This document shows positions 45,442 through 57,322 of a DNA stretch of 64,000 nt, one piece after another. Source of the DNA: Mycobacterium sp. M26 (GTDB lineage: Bacteria > Actinomycetota > Actinomycetes > Mycobacteriales > Mycobacteriaceae); contig NZ_LN929908.1 of assembly GCF_001494595.1 (NCBI RefSeq), positions 2,579,716 to 2,643,715 of the forward strand. Direction: 5' to 3'. Each line of letters opens with the position of its first letter. Position 1 is the first letter of the stretch. The translations under genes were made by a program, and so were the position numbers. Below the pieces are notes generated by a model. The model worked only from the letters and a program-made list of their open reading frames with translations. It was not told the origin of the DNA and ran no database searches.

Positions 45442-47163
45442 GTGGTTTCTGAGGCGCCCGAGGCTGCCCTTTTGCCGGCAAAGCGGCCCTTCCCCCATGG
45501 GGTTGGTCCGAAAGGTAATTTGATCTACAAGGTCATCACGACCACCGATCACAAGCTGATCGGGATCATGTACGTGATCACCTGTTTCGTCTTCTTCGCG
45601 GTCGCCGGTGTGATGGCGCTGTTCATCCGCGCCGAATTGGCGGTACCGGGTCTGCAGTTCCTGTCGAACGAGCAGTACAACCAGCTGTTCACCATGCACG
45701 GCACGGCGATGCTGCTGTTCTACGCCACCCCGATCGTGTTCGGGTTCGCCAACCTGGTGCTGCCGCTGCAGATCGGCGCCCCCGACGTGGCCTTCCCCCG
45801 GCTGAACGCACTGTCGTTCTGGCTGTTCCTGTTCGGCGCGCTGATCGCGCTGGGCGGCTTCATCACCCCCGGCGGTGCCGCCGACTTCGGCTGGACGGTC
45901 TATGTGCCGCTGTCCGATGCGGTGCACAGCCCCGGCGCCGGTGCGGATCTGTGGATCCTCGGCGTCGCGGTCGGCGGTCTGGGCACCATCCTCGGCGCGG
46001 TCAACATGATCACCACGATCGTCTGCATGCGCTGCCCCGGCATGACGATGTTCCGGATGCCGATCTTCACCTGGAACATCTTCGTCACGTCGATCCTGGT
46101 GCTGCTGATCTTCCCGCTGCTGACCGCCGCAGCGTTCGGCCTGGCCGCCGACCGGCGCCTGGGTGCGCACATCTACGACCCGGCCAACGGCGGTGTCACG
46201 CTGTTCCAGCACCTGTTCTGGTACTTCGGCCACCCCGAGGTGTACGTGCTGGCGCTGCCGTTCTTCGGCATCGTCTCGGAGATCTTCCCGGTGTTCTCGC
46301 GCAAGCCGATCTTCGGCTACACCACCCTGATCTACGCCACGATCAGCATCGCGGCACTGTCGGTGGCGGTGTGGGCGCACCACATGTACGTCACGGGAGC
46401 CGTTCTGCTGCCGTTCTTCTCGTTCATGACGTTCCTGATCGCGGTGCCGACCGGCATCAAGTTCTTCAACTGGATCGGCACGATGTGGCGAGGCAGGCTC
46501 ACCTTCGAGACGCCGATGCTGTTCTCCATCGGCTTCCTGGTGATCTTCCTGCTCGGTGGTCTGTCCGGCGTGCTGCTGGCCAGCCCGCCGCTCGACTTCC
46601 ACGTCAGCGACACCTATTTCGTGATCGCCCACTTCCACTACGTGCTGTTCGGCGTGATCGTGTTCGCCACCTACGCCGGCATCTACTTCTGGTTCCCGAA
46701 GATGACGGGGCGCCTGCTCGACGAGCGGCTGGGCAAGCTGCACTTCTGGCTCACCGTCATCGGATTCAACCTGACGTTCCTGGTGCAGCACTGGCTGGGC
46801 AACATGGGCATGCCGCGCCGCTACGCCGACTACCTGCCGTCTGACGGGTTCACCACCCTGAACATCGTCTCGACCGTGGGCTCGTTCATCCTCGGCATCT
46901 CGATGCTGCCGTTCCTGTGGAACGTATTCCGCAGCTGGCGTTACGGCGAGGTCGTCACCGTCGACGATCCGTGGGGCTACGGCAACTCGCTGGAGTGGGC
47001 GACCTCCTGCCCGCCGCCGCGGCACAACTTCACCGAGCTGCCGAACATCCGCTCCGAGCGGCCCGCCTTCGAGCTGCACTACCCGCACATGGTCGAGCGA
47101 ATGCGGCGCGAAGCCCACGTCGGCCGTGAGCACCACCACGATGGGGAGAAGGCGAAGGTCTGA
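45442..47163 (+). CDS. ctaD: cytochrome c oxidase subunit I (aa3-type)
   Basis: Catalytic subunit of the terminal oxidase in the membrane, 573 residues with about 12 helices. Haem and copper ligands are visible: MHGTAMLLFYATP (low-spin haem His), WYFGHPEVYVLALP (CuB His and the cross-linked Tyr), VWAHHMYVTG (two CuB His), and HFHYVLFG (haem a3 and haem a ligands). GTG 45442, preceded by GGGAG, gives the same length as the M. tuberculosis protein; ATG 45427 would add five residues. No other oxidase subunit gene is adjacent, and the position between mihF and pyrF differs from M. tuberculosis. Confidence 0.93.
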   Translation: MVSEAPEAALLPAKRPFPHGVGPKGNLIYKVITTTDHKLIGIMYVITCFVFFAVAGVMALFIRAELAVPGLQFLSNEQYNQLFTMHGTAMLLFYATPIVFGFANLVLPLQIGAPDVAFPRLNALSFWLFLFGALIALGGFITPGGAADFGWTVYVPLSDAVHSPGAGADLWILGVAVGGLGTILGAVNMITTIVCMRCPGMTMFRMPIFTWNIFVTSILVLLIFPLLTAAAFGLAADRRLGAHIYDPANGGVTLFQHLFWYFGHPEVYVLALPFFGIVSEIFPVFSRKPIFGYTTLIYATISIAALSVAVWAHHMYVTGAVLLPFFSFMTFLIAVPTGIKFFNWIGTMWRGRLTFETPMLFSIGFLVIFLLGGLSGVLLASPPLDFHVSDTYFVIAHFHYVLFGVIVFATYAGIYFWFPKMTGRLLDERLGKLHFWLTVIGFNLTFLVQHWLGNMGMPRRYADYLPSDGFTTLNIVSTVGSFILGISMLPFLWNVFRSWRYGEVVTVDDPWGYGNSLEWATSCPPPRHNFTELPNIRSERPAFELHYPHMVERMRREAHVGREHHHDGEKAKV

Positions 47164-47194
47164 GGCCAGGGCCTGAGGCCAAGGGTTGAGGCGT

Positions 47195-47224
47195 CGCTCG
47201 CCTACCCCGCGAGGTAGGCGAGCG
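47195..47224. terminator. hairpin between convergent ctaD and pyrF
   Basis: An 11-bp perfect inverted repeat (CGCTCGCCTAC at 47195-47205, GTAGGCGAGCG at 47214-47224) with an 8-base loop spans the pyrF stop codon. It lies 31 bases after the ctaD stop and could terminate both genes. There is no U-tract, as is common in mycobacteria, and part of the stem is coding sequence. Confidence 0.4.
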
Positions 47225-48021
47225 CGTCGCGCATCGACTCTCCTGCGCGCCGGACCGCAGCGAAATCCGGTCCGGCGCGCAGTATTTCGCGCGAGACCGC
47301 GGGCAGCAGCTGGCCCGGCCGGGCGCCGCCCAGACCACCGAGTGTCTCCGGCCGACCGCCCTGTGCGCCCACCCCGGGTACCAGCACCGGCCCGCCGAGA
47401 TCGCTGACGTCGGGTACCTGGTCCAGGGTGGCGCCGATGACGACACCGACCGAGCCCGGCTGCGGAAGCACCGCCCGGTTGACGGTGGCGGCGGCATCGA
47501 CGATCGTCTGCGCGACGGTGCGCTCCCCCGCCCGGGCCAGTTGCACGCTGGCGCCCTCCGGGTTCGACGTGGCGGCCAGCACGAACACACCGCGGCCGTT
47601 GGCGGCGGCAAGGTCCAGAAGTGGTTGCAGCGAGCCGAATCCGAGATACGGCGAGGCGGTGACGGCATCAGCGGCCAATGGGCCGTCGCCGGCCCAGGCC
47701 TGCGCGTAGGCCGCCATCGTCGACCCGATATCACCGCGCTTGGCGTCGGCGAGCACCAGCACCCCGGCTTCCTGCAGCGCCGCGGTGGTGCGCTCGAGGA
47801 CGGCGAAACCCGCTGAGCCGTAGGCCTCGAAGAACGCCACCTGCGGCTTGGCCACAGCGAAGCCCGCATACGCCTGTACGCAGATGTCGCAGAACCGGGC
47901 CAGCCCGTCGACCGAGACCGGCAGATCCCAGGCGGTCAGCAGCTCGGGATGCGGGTCGATACCCACACACAGCGGACCGCGCGAGGCAATCGCCGCGGCC
48001 AGCCGGGCCCCGAAGCCCTCC

Positions 48022-48029
<8 letters not shown>
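47202..48029 (-). CDS. pyrF: orotidine-5'-phosphate decarboxylase
   Basis: Final de novo UMP step. The 275 residues show CVGIDPHPELL, the catalytic lysine motif LADAKRGDIGSTM of the long (type 2) decarboxylases, and VLVPGVGAQGGRPE at the phosphate site. Last gene of the pyr operon; its ATG at 48029 overlaps the carB stop by eight bases, indicating coupled translation. Confidence 0.96.
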
Positions 48030-51363
<3,334 letters not shown>

Positions 51364-51448
51364 TATTTCTCCTCGCGAGCGTGCGCGAACGGTACGGAAT
51401 TGGCGGCGTGTCGCGTACCAACACGCACGGTCGCGGTGAAGGGCGCGC

Positions 51449-52570
51449 TCACTTGCGTCCTTCCATCAGCTCGACGAACTGGTCGAACAAGTAGTTGGCG
51501 TCATGGGGGCCGGCGGCGGCCTCGGGGTGGTACTGCACCGAGAACGCTCTTCCGTCAACGAGTTTGATGCCCTCGACCACACCGTCGTTGGCGCAGGTGT
51601 GGCTGACCACGGCGGGCCCGAAGTCGGTGGCGAACTGTTCACCGGCCTCCCCCTCGAGGGCGAAGCCGTGGTTTTGGGCGGTGATGGCGACTGCACCGGT
51701 GGCGTGGTCGATCACCGGCACGTTGATACCGCGGTGGCCGAACGTCATCTTGTAGGTGGAGCGGCCCAGCGCCCGGCCCAGGATCTGGTTGCCGAAACAG
51801 ATGCCGAACAACGGGGTTCCCGAGCCCAGCACCTCGCGGGTGACACCGACGACGTGGTCGGCGGTGGCGGGGTCGCCGGGACCGTTGGACAGGAACACCC
51901 CGTCGGGCTTGAGGTCGGCGATCTGGTCGAAGGTGGCACTCGAGGGCAGCACATGGGTCCGGATGCCACGCAGCGCGAAATTGCGCGGCGTATTGGTCTT
52001 GATGCCCAGATCCAGGGCGACGACGGTGAACCGATGTGCGCCTTCGGGTTCCACGATATAGGTGTCGGTGGTGCTGACCTCACCGGCCAGGTCGGCGCCC
52101 AGCATGGCGGGCTGGCTGCGGACACGGCGCAGCAGCTCGTCGGTATCGGCCAGCGCGTTACCGGAGAACACACCGGCCTTCATCGACCCCTGGGTGCGCA
52201 GATGACGCACGATGGCCCGGGTGTCGACACCGGCGATGCCGACAATGTGCTGGCGCTTGAGTTCGTCGTCGAGGCTGCCGGTGGCCCGCCAGTTCGACGC
52301 CCGGGGTGAGGGGTCACGCACCACGTAGCCCGCCACCCAGATCTTGTCGCCACGGCTTTCGGCGTCCTCATGGTTCCAGCCGGTGTTGCCGATCTGCGGG
52401 GCCGTGGCGACCACGATCTGGCGGTGGTAGCTCGGGTCGGTGAGGGTCTCCTGGTAGCCGGACATGCCGGTGGAGAACACCGCCTCCCCCAATGTCTCGC
52501 CGACGGCACCGAACTCGGTTCCGGTGTAGATCCGCCCGTCCTCCAGCACGAGATGGGCTTTACCCGTCAC
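51449..52570 (-). CDS. carA: carbamoyl-phosphate synthase small (glutaminase) subunit
   Basis: Hydrolyses glutamine to feed ammonia to CarB. The 373 residues show the N-terminal LVLEDGRIYTGTEFGA and the class I amidotransferase triad: Cys in FGICFGNQILGRALG, His and Glu in QYHPEAAAGPHD. GTG 52570 overlaps the upstream gene's TGA (GTGA), so it is preferred over an ATG six codons earlier. Confidence 0.96.
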   Translation of the reverse strand: MTGKAHLVLEDGRIYTGTEFGAVGETLGEAVFSTGMSGYQETLTDPSYHRQIVVATAPQIGNTGWNHEDAESRGDKIWVAGYVVRDPSPRASNWRATGSLDDELKRQHIVGIAGVDTRAIVRHLRTQGSMKAGVFSGNALADTDELLRRVRSQPAMLGADLAGEVSTTDTYIVEPEGAHRFTVVALDLGIKTNTPRNFALRGIRTHVLPSSATFDQIADLKPDGVFLSNGPGDPATADHVVGVTREVLGSGTPLFGICFGNQILGRALGRSTYKMTFGHRGINVPVIDHATGAVAITAQNHGFALEGEAGEQFATDFGPAVVSHTCANDGVVEGIKLVDGRAFSVQYHPEAAAGPHDANYLFDQFVELMEGRK

Positions 52571-53082
52571 GCTGCCTCTCCTGTCCATCTGGCGTATTCG
52601 CTGCGGTCGTCGCCGCGGAAGCCGGTGTCGATTTCGGTACCCGACGGCAGCCGCCATCGGATCGTGAGAATGCCTGCGGACGAACCGCTGCCACCCGGGA
52701 TGACCTTGCCGGCCATCGCCCGCTCGGTGCGGATCGAGCTGATCGCGTCCTGCGGGATCCAGATCGGGGTGGCACCGGAGCGCTCCAGCAGGATGCCCTC
52801 CGGGTAGCGGGTCAGCACCGCCTTGGACCGGTAGCCCACGTCACCGACGGTGATGCGCTCCAGCCAGTTCGGCGCCAGCACGCTGCCGAGGTAGAGGCCG
52901 CGGGTCGGAGCGACGGTCGCCGCGCCCAGCATGTCGGGCATCGCCGGGAACTCACCGACCGCCTCGGTCTGCCGCTGCGCGCGGTGCTTCCAGCCCCGCA
53001 GCATCCGGCGGATCACCGCACCGATGATCACGACGATGAAGAACGCGAAGATGAACGACGCCACCGCCGTGCCGGTATTCAC
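52567..53082 (-). CDS. membrane-anchored PH-like protein of the pyr operon (Rv1382-like)
   Basis: A 171-residue protein with one N-terminal transmembrane helix (about residues 8-27, ASFIFAFFIVVIIGAVI) and a cytoplasmic domain containing YLGSVLAPNWLERITVGDVG, resembling bacterial PH-like domains. It sits between pyrC and carA, as Rv1382 does in M. tuberculosis, and its stop overlaps the carA start. A link to pyrimidine synthesis is suggested only by this conserved position. GTG 53082. Confidence 0.82.
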   Translation of the reverse strand: MNTGTAVASFIFAFFIVVIIGAVIRRMLRGWKHRAQRQTEAVGEFPAMPDMLGAATVAPTRGLYLGSVLAPNWLERITVGDVGYRSKAVLTRYPEGILLERSGATPIWIPQDAISSIRTERAMAGKVIPGGSGSSAGILTIRWRLPSGTEIDTGFRGDDRSEYARWTGEAA

Positions 53083-53155
53083 ACCTCACCTCGCCCAAAC
53101 CGACAAACGGGCGGACAACTGCTTGTAGACCGCACCATTTCGTCGATGTCGCCGC

Positions 53156-54484
53156 TCACGCCGGACTCTTCCCGTCCCTCGCGGTGACCTTGCCCCGCAG
53201 CAGCGTGGCAGTGACCTTGGCGGGCAACGTCATTGCCGCGTAAGGGGTGTTGGCCGAGCGGCTCGCCAGTTCGGCACCGTCGACCACCCAGGACGCGTCG
53301 GGATCGACGACCACCAGGTTGGCCGGCTCGCCGACCTCCAGTGGGCGGCCCTGATCGTTCAGGCCGACGATGCGGGCCGGGTTCTCGCTCATCACCCGGG
53401 CCACCCCGCGCCAGTCCAGCAGTCCGGTCCGCACCATGGCGTCCACCACCACCGACAGTGCCGTCTGCAGCCCCAGCATGCCCGGGCGGGCGACGGAGAA
53501 CTCGCAGCACTTCTCGTGCTCGGCGTGCGGTGCGTGGTCGGTGGCCACGCAGTCGATGACGCCGTCGGCCAGGGCCTGGCGCAGCGCCACCGCATCGGAG
53601 GCCTCGCGGAGCGGCGGGTTCACCCGGTTCACCCCGTCGTAGCTGGACAGCCGGCTGTCGTCGAGCAACAGATGGTGCGGGGTCACCTCGGCGGTGATCG
53701 AAATGCCCTGCTGCTTAGCCCACTTCACCAGCTCGACGGTGCCGGCGGTGGAGGCGTGGCAGATGTGCACCCGGGCACCGGCATCCCGGGCGAGCAGGGC
53801 ATCGCGCGCGACGATCGACTCCTCGGCGGCCCGCGGCCAGCCCGCCAGCCCCAGCTTGGCGGCGTTGGGGCCCTCGTGCGCCACCGCACCGACGGTCAGC
53901 CTGGGCTCCTCGGCGTGCTGGGCGATCAGCACACCGAGGCCGGTGGCGTACTCCAGCGCGCGGCGCATCACCAGCGGATCGTCCACGCAGACACCGTCAT
54001 CGGAGAACATCTTGACCTGGGCCAGTCCGCCGGCCATCAGGCCCATCTCGGTGAGCTGCTTCCCCTTCAGACCCACCGTGACCGCACCCACCGGGTGGAC
54101 GTCAACCAGGCCGACCTGCTGCCCGCGCCGCCACACATGGTCGGTCACCACCGGGCTGTCGGCCACCGGGTCGGTGTTAGCCATCGCGAACACCGCAGTG
54201 AATCCACCCAGAGCCGCTGCCGCCGAACCGGTTTCGATGTCCTCGGCGTACTCGCGGCCCGGCTCGCGCAGGTGGGTGTGCAGGTCGACGAAGCCGGGCA
54301 GCAGCACCTGACCGGTGGCGTCGATGACGTCGGCGTCGGCCGGGATGTCGAGGTTCGCGCCGATCTGGGCGATCTGGCCGTCGGCGACCAGCACGTCGAC
54401 CTGGTCGCCCTGGCCGTAGAGGCGCACACCGCGAATCAGGACCGGTGGGCAGGAGCGAAGCGACCCGGGACTTGAATCTGTCAT
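53156..54484 (-). CDS. pyrC: dihydroorotase
   Basis: Cyclises carbamoyl aspartate to dihydroorotate. The 442 residues show the zinc motif VDLHTHLREPG, further metal ligands in VHICHAST and AEVTPHHLLLDD, and the catalytic DHAPHAEHEK. Length fits class I dihydroorotases. ATG 54484 overlaps the pyrB stop by four bases (ATGA); 73 bases separate its stop from the next operon gene. Confidence 0.96.
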   Translation of the reverse strand: MTDSSPGSLRSCPPVLIRGVRLYGQGDQVDVLVADGQIAQIGANLDIPADADVIDATGQVLLPGFVDLHTHLREPGREYAEDIETGSAAAALGGFTAVFAMANTDPVADSPVVTDHVWRRGQQVGLVDVHPVGAVTVGLKGKQLTEMGLMAGGLAQVKMFSDDGVCVDDPLVMRRALEYATGLGVLIAQHAEEPRLTVGAVAHEGPNAAKLGLAGWPRAAEESIVARDALLARDAGARVHICHASTAGTVELVKWAKQQGISITAEVTPHHLLLDDSRLSSYDGVNRVNPPLREASDAVALRQALADGVIDCVATDHAPHAEHEKCCEFSVARPGMLGLQTALSVVVDAMVRTGLLDWRGVARVMSENPARIVGLNDQGRPLEVGEPANLVVVDPDASWVVDGAELASRSANTPYAAMTLPAKVTATLLRGKVTARDGKSPA

Positions 54485-55434
54485 ACCGTCACCGCCTCAT
54501 CCGTGCCGACCAGCAGATGGAAGAGCACCGCCATCCGCACGTGCACACCGTTGGAAACCTGTTGCAGCACAGCCGATTGCGATGAGTCGGCCACCGAGAA
54601 TGAGATCTCCATGCCGCGCAGCATCGGGCCGGGATGCATCACCACAGCATGCCCGGGCAGCAGCGCCTGCCGCTTGTCGGACAGTCCGTAGCGGATCGAG
54701 TACTCCCGCTCGGAGGGGAAGAATCCGCCGTTCATCCGCTCGGCTTGCACGCGCAGCATCATCACCGCATCGGCGCCGGGCAGTTCGGCGTCCAGGTCGT
54801 GCGACACCGTCACCGGCCAGTCCGAGACCCCCACCGGCAGCAGCGTCGGCGGCGAGACCAGCACCACCTCGGCGCCCAGGGTGTCCAGCAGCGTCACATT
54901 CGAGCGCGCCACCCGGCTGTGCAGGATGTCGCCGACGATGACGACGCGGCGGCCCTCGATGTCGCCGAGGCGCTGGCGCAGGGTCATGGCGTCCAGCAGC
55001 GCCTGGGTGGGGTGCTCGTGGGTGCCGTCACCGGCGTTGATCACTGACGGGCCTGTGCCGTCGTCCTCGAGCGTCCACTCGGCCAGTTGCTGGGCGGCGC
55101 CGGAAGCCGGGTGCCGGATGATCAGGGCGTCGGCACCGGCGGCCCGCAGCGTGAGGGCGGTGTCGCGCAACGACTCCCCCTTGGACACCGAGGAGCCCGA
55201 GGCGCTGACATTGATCACGTCGGCGCTCATCCACTTGCCCGCCACCTCAAACGACACCCGGGTGCGGGTGGAGTTCTCGTAGAACATCGTGATGATGGTG
55301 CGCCCGCGCAGGGTCGGCAGCTTCTTGACCTCACGGCCCAGCAACGCCTGCTTGAAACGGTCGGCGTTGTCCAGGATGGCGACGGCCTCATCACGGGTGA
55401 GGTCTCCTGCCGACAGCAGGTGCCTGATCGTCAT
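54481..55434 (-). CDS. pyrB: aspartate carbamoyltransferase catalytic subunit
   Basis: Commits carbamoyl phosphate and aspartate to pyrimidine synthesis. The 317 residues show the carbamoyl-phosphate site FYENSTRTRVSFE, GDGTHEHPTQALLDAM, and VMHPGPMLRGMEI near the C-terminus. No regulatory PyrI gene is nearby; control is through PyrR instead. ATG 55434 overlaps the pyrR stop (ATGA). Confidence 0.97.
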   Translation of the reverse strand: MTIRHLLSAGDLTRDEAVAILDNADRFKQALLGREVKKLPTLRGRTIITMFYENSTRTRVSFEVAGKWMSADVINVSASGSSVSKGESLRDTALTLRAAGADALIIRHPASGAAQQLAEWTLEDDGTGPSVINAGDGTHEHPTQALLDAMTLRQRLGDIEGRRVVIVGDILHSRVARSNVTLLDTLGAEVVLVSPPTLLPVGVSDWPVTVSHDLDAELPGADAVMMLRVQAERMNGGFFPSEREYSIRYGLSDKRQALLPGHAVVMHPGPMLRGMEISFSVADSSQSAVLQQVSNGVHVRMAVLFHLLVGTDEAVTV

Positions 55435-55997
55435 CTCGGCGGTCCTCCCTCCGGAGCGATCCAGATACCTTCGACACCGTCGTCCTCCACGAGCCGGACC
55501 TTGACGTTCTCGCTGCGGGAGGTGGGGACGTTCTTGCCGACGTAGTCGGCCCGCAGCGGCAGCTCGCGGTGGCCGCGGTCGACCAGGACCGCCAGCTGCA
55601 CCGCGGTGGGCCTGCCGATATCGCGCAGCGCGTCGAGGGCGGAGCGCACCGAGCGGCCGGTGTAGAGCACGTCGTCGACGAGGATCACCAGGGCGTTGTC
55701 GATACCGCCGGCCGGAATGGAGGTTTCCTCGAGCGCCCGGGGCGGCTTGAAGTCGAGGTCGTCGCGGTAGAGCGTGATGTCCAGGCCGCCGCAGGCGACG
55801 CTGACACCGGCGAATTCGTGGATCTTGGCGGCCAGCCGATTGGCCAGCGTGACGCCTCTGGTGGGGATACCCAGCAACACGATGCGCGGGGCATCGGGGC
55901 CATCCAGGGCGGTTTTCTCGATGATCTGATGGGCGATGCGGGAGACGGTCCTGCCGACGTCCGCGGCAGACATCAATTCCCGGTCGGTGGAGCCCAC
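55431..55997 (-). CDS. pyrR: pyrimidine operon regulator PyrR
   Basis: RNA-binding regulator with uracil phosphoribosyltransferase fold. The 188 residues include RELMSAADVGRTVSRIAHQI, LLGIPTRGVTLANRLA and the PRPP-binding VILVDDVLYTGRSVRSAL. GTG 55997 gives a length close to the M. tuberculosis protein, although its SD-like AAGGAGG is 12 bases upstream, longer than usual. In mycobacteria PyrR binds the operon leader when UMP is plentiful and blocks translation; a matching site lies just upstream. Confidence 0.94.
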   Translation of the reverse strand: MGSTDRELMSAADVGRTVSRIAHQIIEKTALDGPDAPRIVLLGIPTRGVTLANRLAAKIHEFAGVSVACGGLDITLYRDDLDFKPPRALEETSIPAGGIDNALVILVDDVLYTGRSVRSALDALRDIGRPTAVQLAVLVDRGHRELPLRADYVGKNVPTSRSENVKVRLVEDDGVEGIWIAPEGGPPR

Positions 55998-56009
55998 GAG
56001 CTGACCAGA

Positions 56010-56038
56010 CCTCCTTCTCCGCCTCTCTGGACGGATCG
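56010..56038 (-). promoter_or_regulatory. PyrR-binding leader overlapping the pyrR ribosome-binding site
   Basis: On the minus strand the leader reads ATCCG-TCCAGAGAGGC followed by GGAGAAGGAGG. UCCAGAGAGGC (56031-56021) matches the conserved loop of PyrR anti-antiterminator RNA, and the Shine-Dalgarno AAGGAGG (56016-56010) is immediately downstream. This fits PyrR-dependent translational repression described for Mycobacterium smegmatis. Confidence 0.75.
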
Positions 56039-56062
56039 TTAAAGGATGTCGAACTGTCGGGC

Positions 56063-56071
56063 AGCTTAGCA
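56063..56071 (-). promoter_or_regulatory. putative extended -10 promoter of the pyr operon
   Basis: TGC-TAAGCT on the minus strand fits the extended -10 consensus TGn-TAnnnT and lies about 66 bases upstream of the pyrR GTG, so the PyrR-binding motif would fall inside the leader RNA. Confidence 0.5.
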
Positions 56072-56119
56072 CCCATTCGGCGCGATGGGCTCGTCGGCGG
56101 GCTGAGTAGACTTCCTCCG

Positions 56120-57322
56120 ATGACGCTCGCGGACAACCGCACCTCGATCGCCCAGGCGGTAGACGACGGACTGCTGGCAGGTGCCGTCACCCTGGTCTGG
56201 CAACACGGAAATGTGCTGCAGGTCAACGCAATCGGCTCGCGTGATGTGGAAGCGAACCTGCCGATGCAGCGCGACACCATCTTCCGCATCGCCTCGATGA
56301 CCAAACCGGTGACCGTGGCCGCGGCGATGTCGCTGGCCGAAGAGGGCAAGCTCACACTCAACGATCCGGTCACCCGCTGGTTGCCGGAACTGACCGACCT
56401 GCAGGTGCTGGTCGACCCGACGGGGCCGCTGGACCGCACGGTTCCGGCGCGCCGGCCGATCACCGTCGACGATCTGATGACCCACCGCAGCGGCCTGGCC
56501 TACATGTTCTCTGTGGCCGGCCCGCTGTCGCAGGCCTACGGCCGGGTGTCGCTGCGCCAGGACCAGGACCACTGGCTGGCCGAAGTCGCCACTCTGCCCC
56601 TGGTCCACCAGCCCGGTGACCGGCTGACCTACAGCCACGCCACCGAGGTGCTGGGCATTCTCATCTCGCGGATCGAAGGCAAGTCCCTGCACGCCGTCCT
56701 CACCGAGCGGATCTTCGAGCCGCTGGGCATGGCCGATACCGGGTTCTTCATCTCCCCCGACAAGCGGGCCCGCGCGGCCACGATGTACCGCCTCGATGAG
56801 GAAACCGGTCTGCACCACGACGCGATGGGACCGATACCGGTCACCGAACCGCGGTTCTGCCAGGGCGGCGCCAGTCTGGTGACCACCGTCGACGACTACC
56901 TGCGCTTCGCCCGGATGTTGTTGAACGGCGGCGAGGTCGACGGTGTCCGGGTGCTCTCCGAGGAATCGGTTCGGCTGATGCGCACCGACCGGCTGACCGA
57001 GGAGCAGAAGAAGGTCCCGTTCCTGGGGATGCCGTTCTGGATGGGGCGCGGATTCGGGCTGAATCTTTCGGTGGTGACCGATCCGTCGAAGTCCGCGCAG
57101 CTGTACGGCCCCGGCGGGCTGGGCACGTTCAGCTGGCCGGGTGCCTACGGGACCTGGTGGCAGGCGGATCCGGCCAACGACCTGATCATGATCTATCTGG
57201 TGCAGAACTATCCGAACCTGAGCGCACCGGCAGCCGCGGTGGCCGGCAACACCTCGCTGGCCAAACTGCAGTCGGTACAGCCGAAGTTCGTGCGCCGCAC
57301 CTACAACGCGCTCGGGCTGTAG
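56120..57322 (+). CDS. serine hydrolase of the beta-lactamase/EstB family
   Basis: A 400-residue class C beta-lactamase-like serine hydrolase. The nucleophile motif is FRIASMTKPVT (SxxK), the second motif appears as YSH in LTYSHATEVLG, and the third conserved region is around LYGPGGLGTFSWPGAYG. No signal peptide, so a cytoplasmic esterase or peptidase role is more likely than penicillin hydrolysis. Divergent from the pyr operon (122 bases between starts); its 3' end overlaps the convergent phosphatase gene by 22 bases. Confidence 0.87.
   Translation: MTLADNRTSIAQAVDDGLLAGAVTLVWQHGNVLQVNAIGSRDVEANLPMQRDTIFRIASMTKPVTVAAAMSLAEEGKLTLNDPVTRWLPELTDLQVLVDPTGPLDRTVPARRPITVDDLMTHRSGLAYMFSVAGPLSQAYGRVSLRQDQDHWLAEVATLPLVHQPGDRLTYSHATEVLGILISRIEGKSLHAVLTERIFEPLGMADTGFFISPDKRARAATMYRLDEETGLHHDAMGPIPVTEPRFCQGGASLVTTVDDYLRFARMLLNGGEVDGVRVLSEESVRLMRTDRLTEEQKKVPFLGMPFWMGRGFGLNLSVVTDPSKSAQLYGPGGLGTFSWPGAYGTWWQADPANDLIMIYLVQNYPNLSAPAAAVAGNTSLAKLQSVQPKFVRRTYNALGL

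Noticed and set aside
45196..47139. Long minus-strand open frame opposite ctaD
   Set aside because: Composition is Gln/Asp/His/Arg-rich nonsense typical of the reverse of a high-GC membrane protein gene; the plus strand encodes a full oxidase with all ligands.
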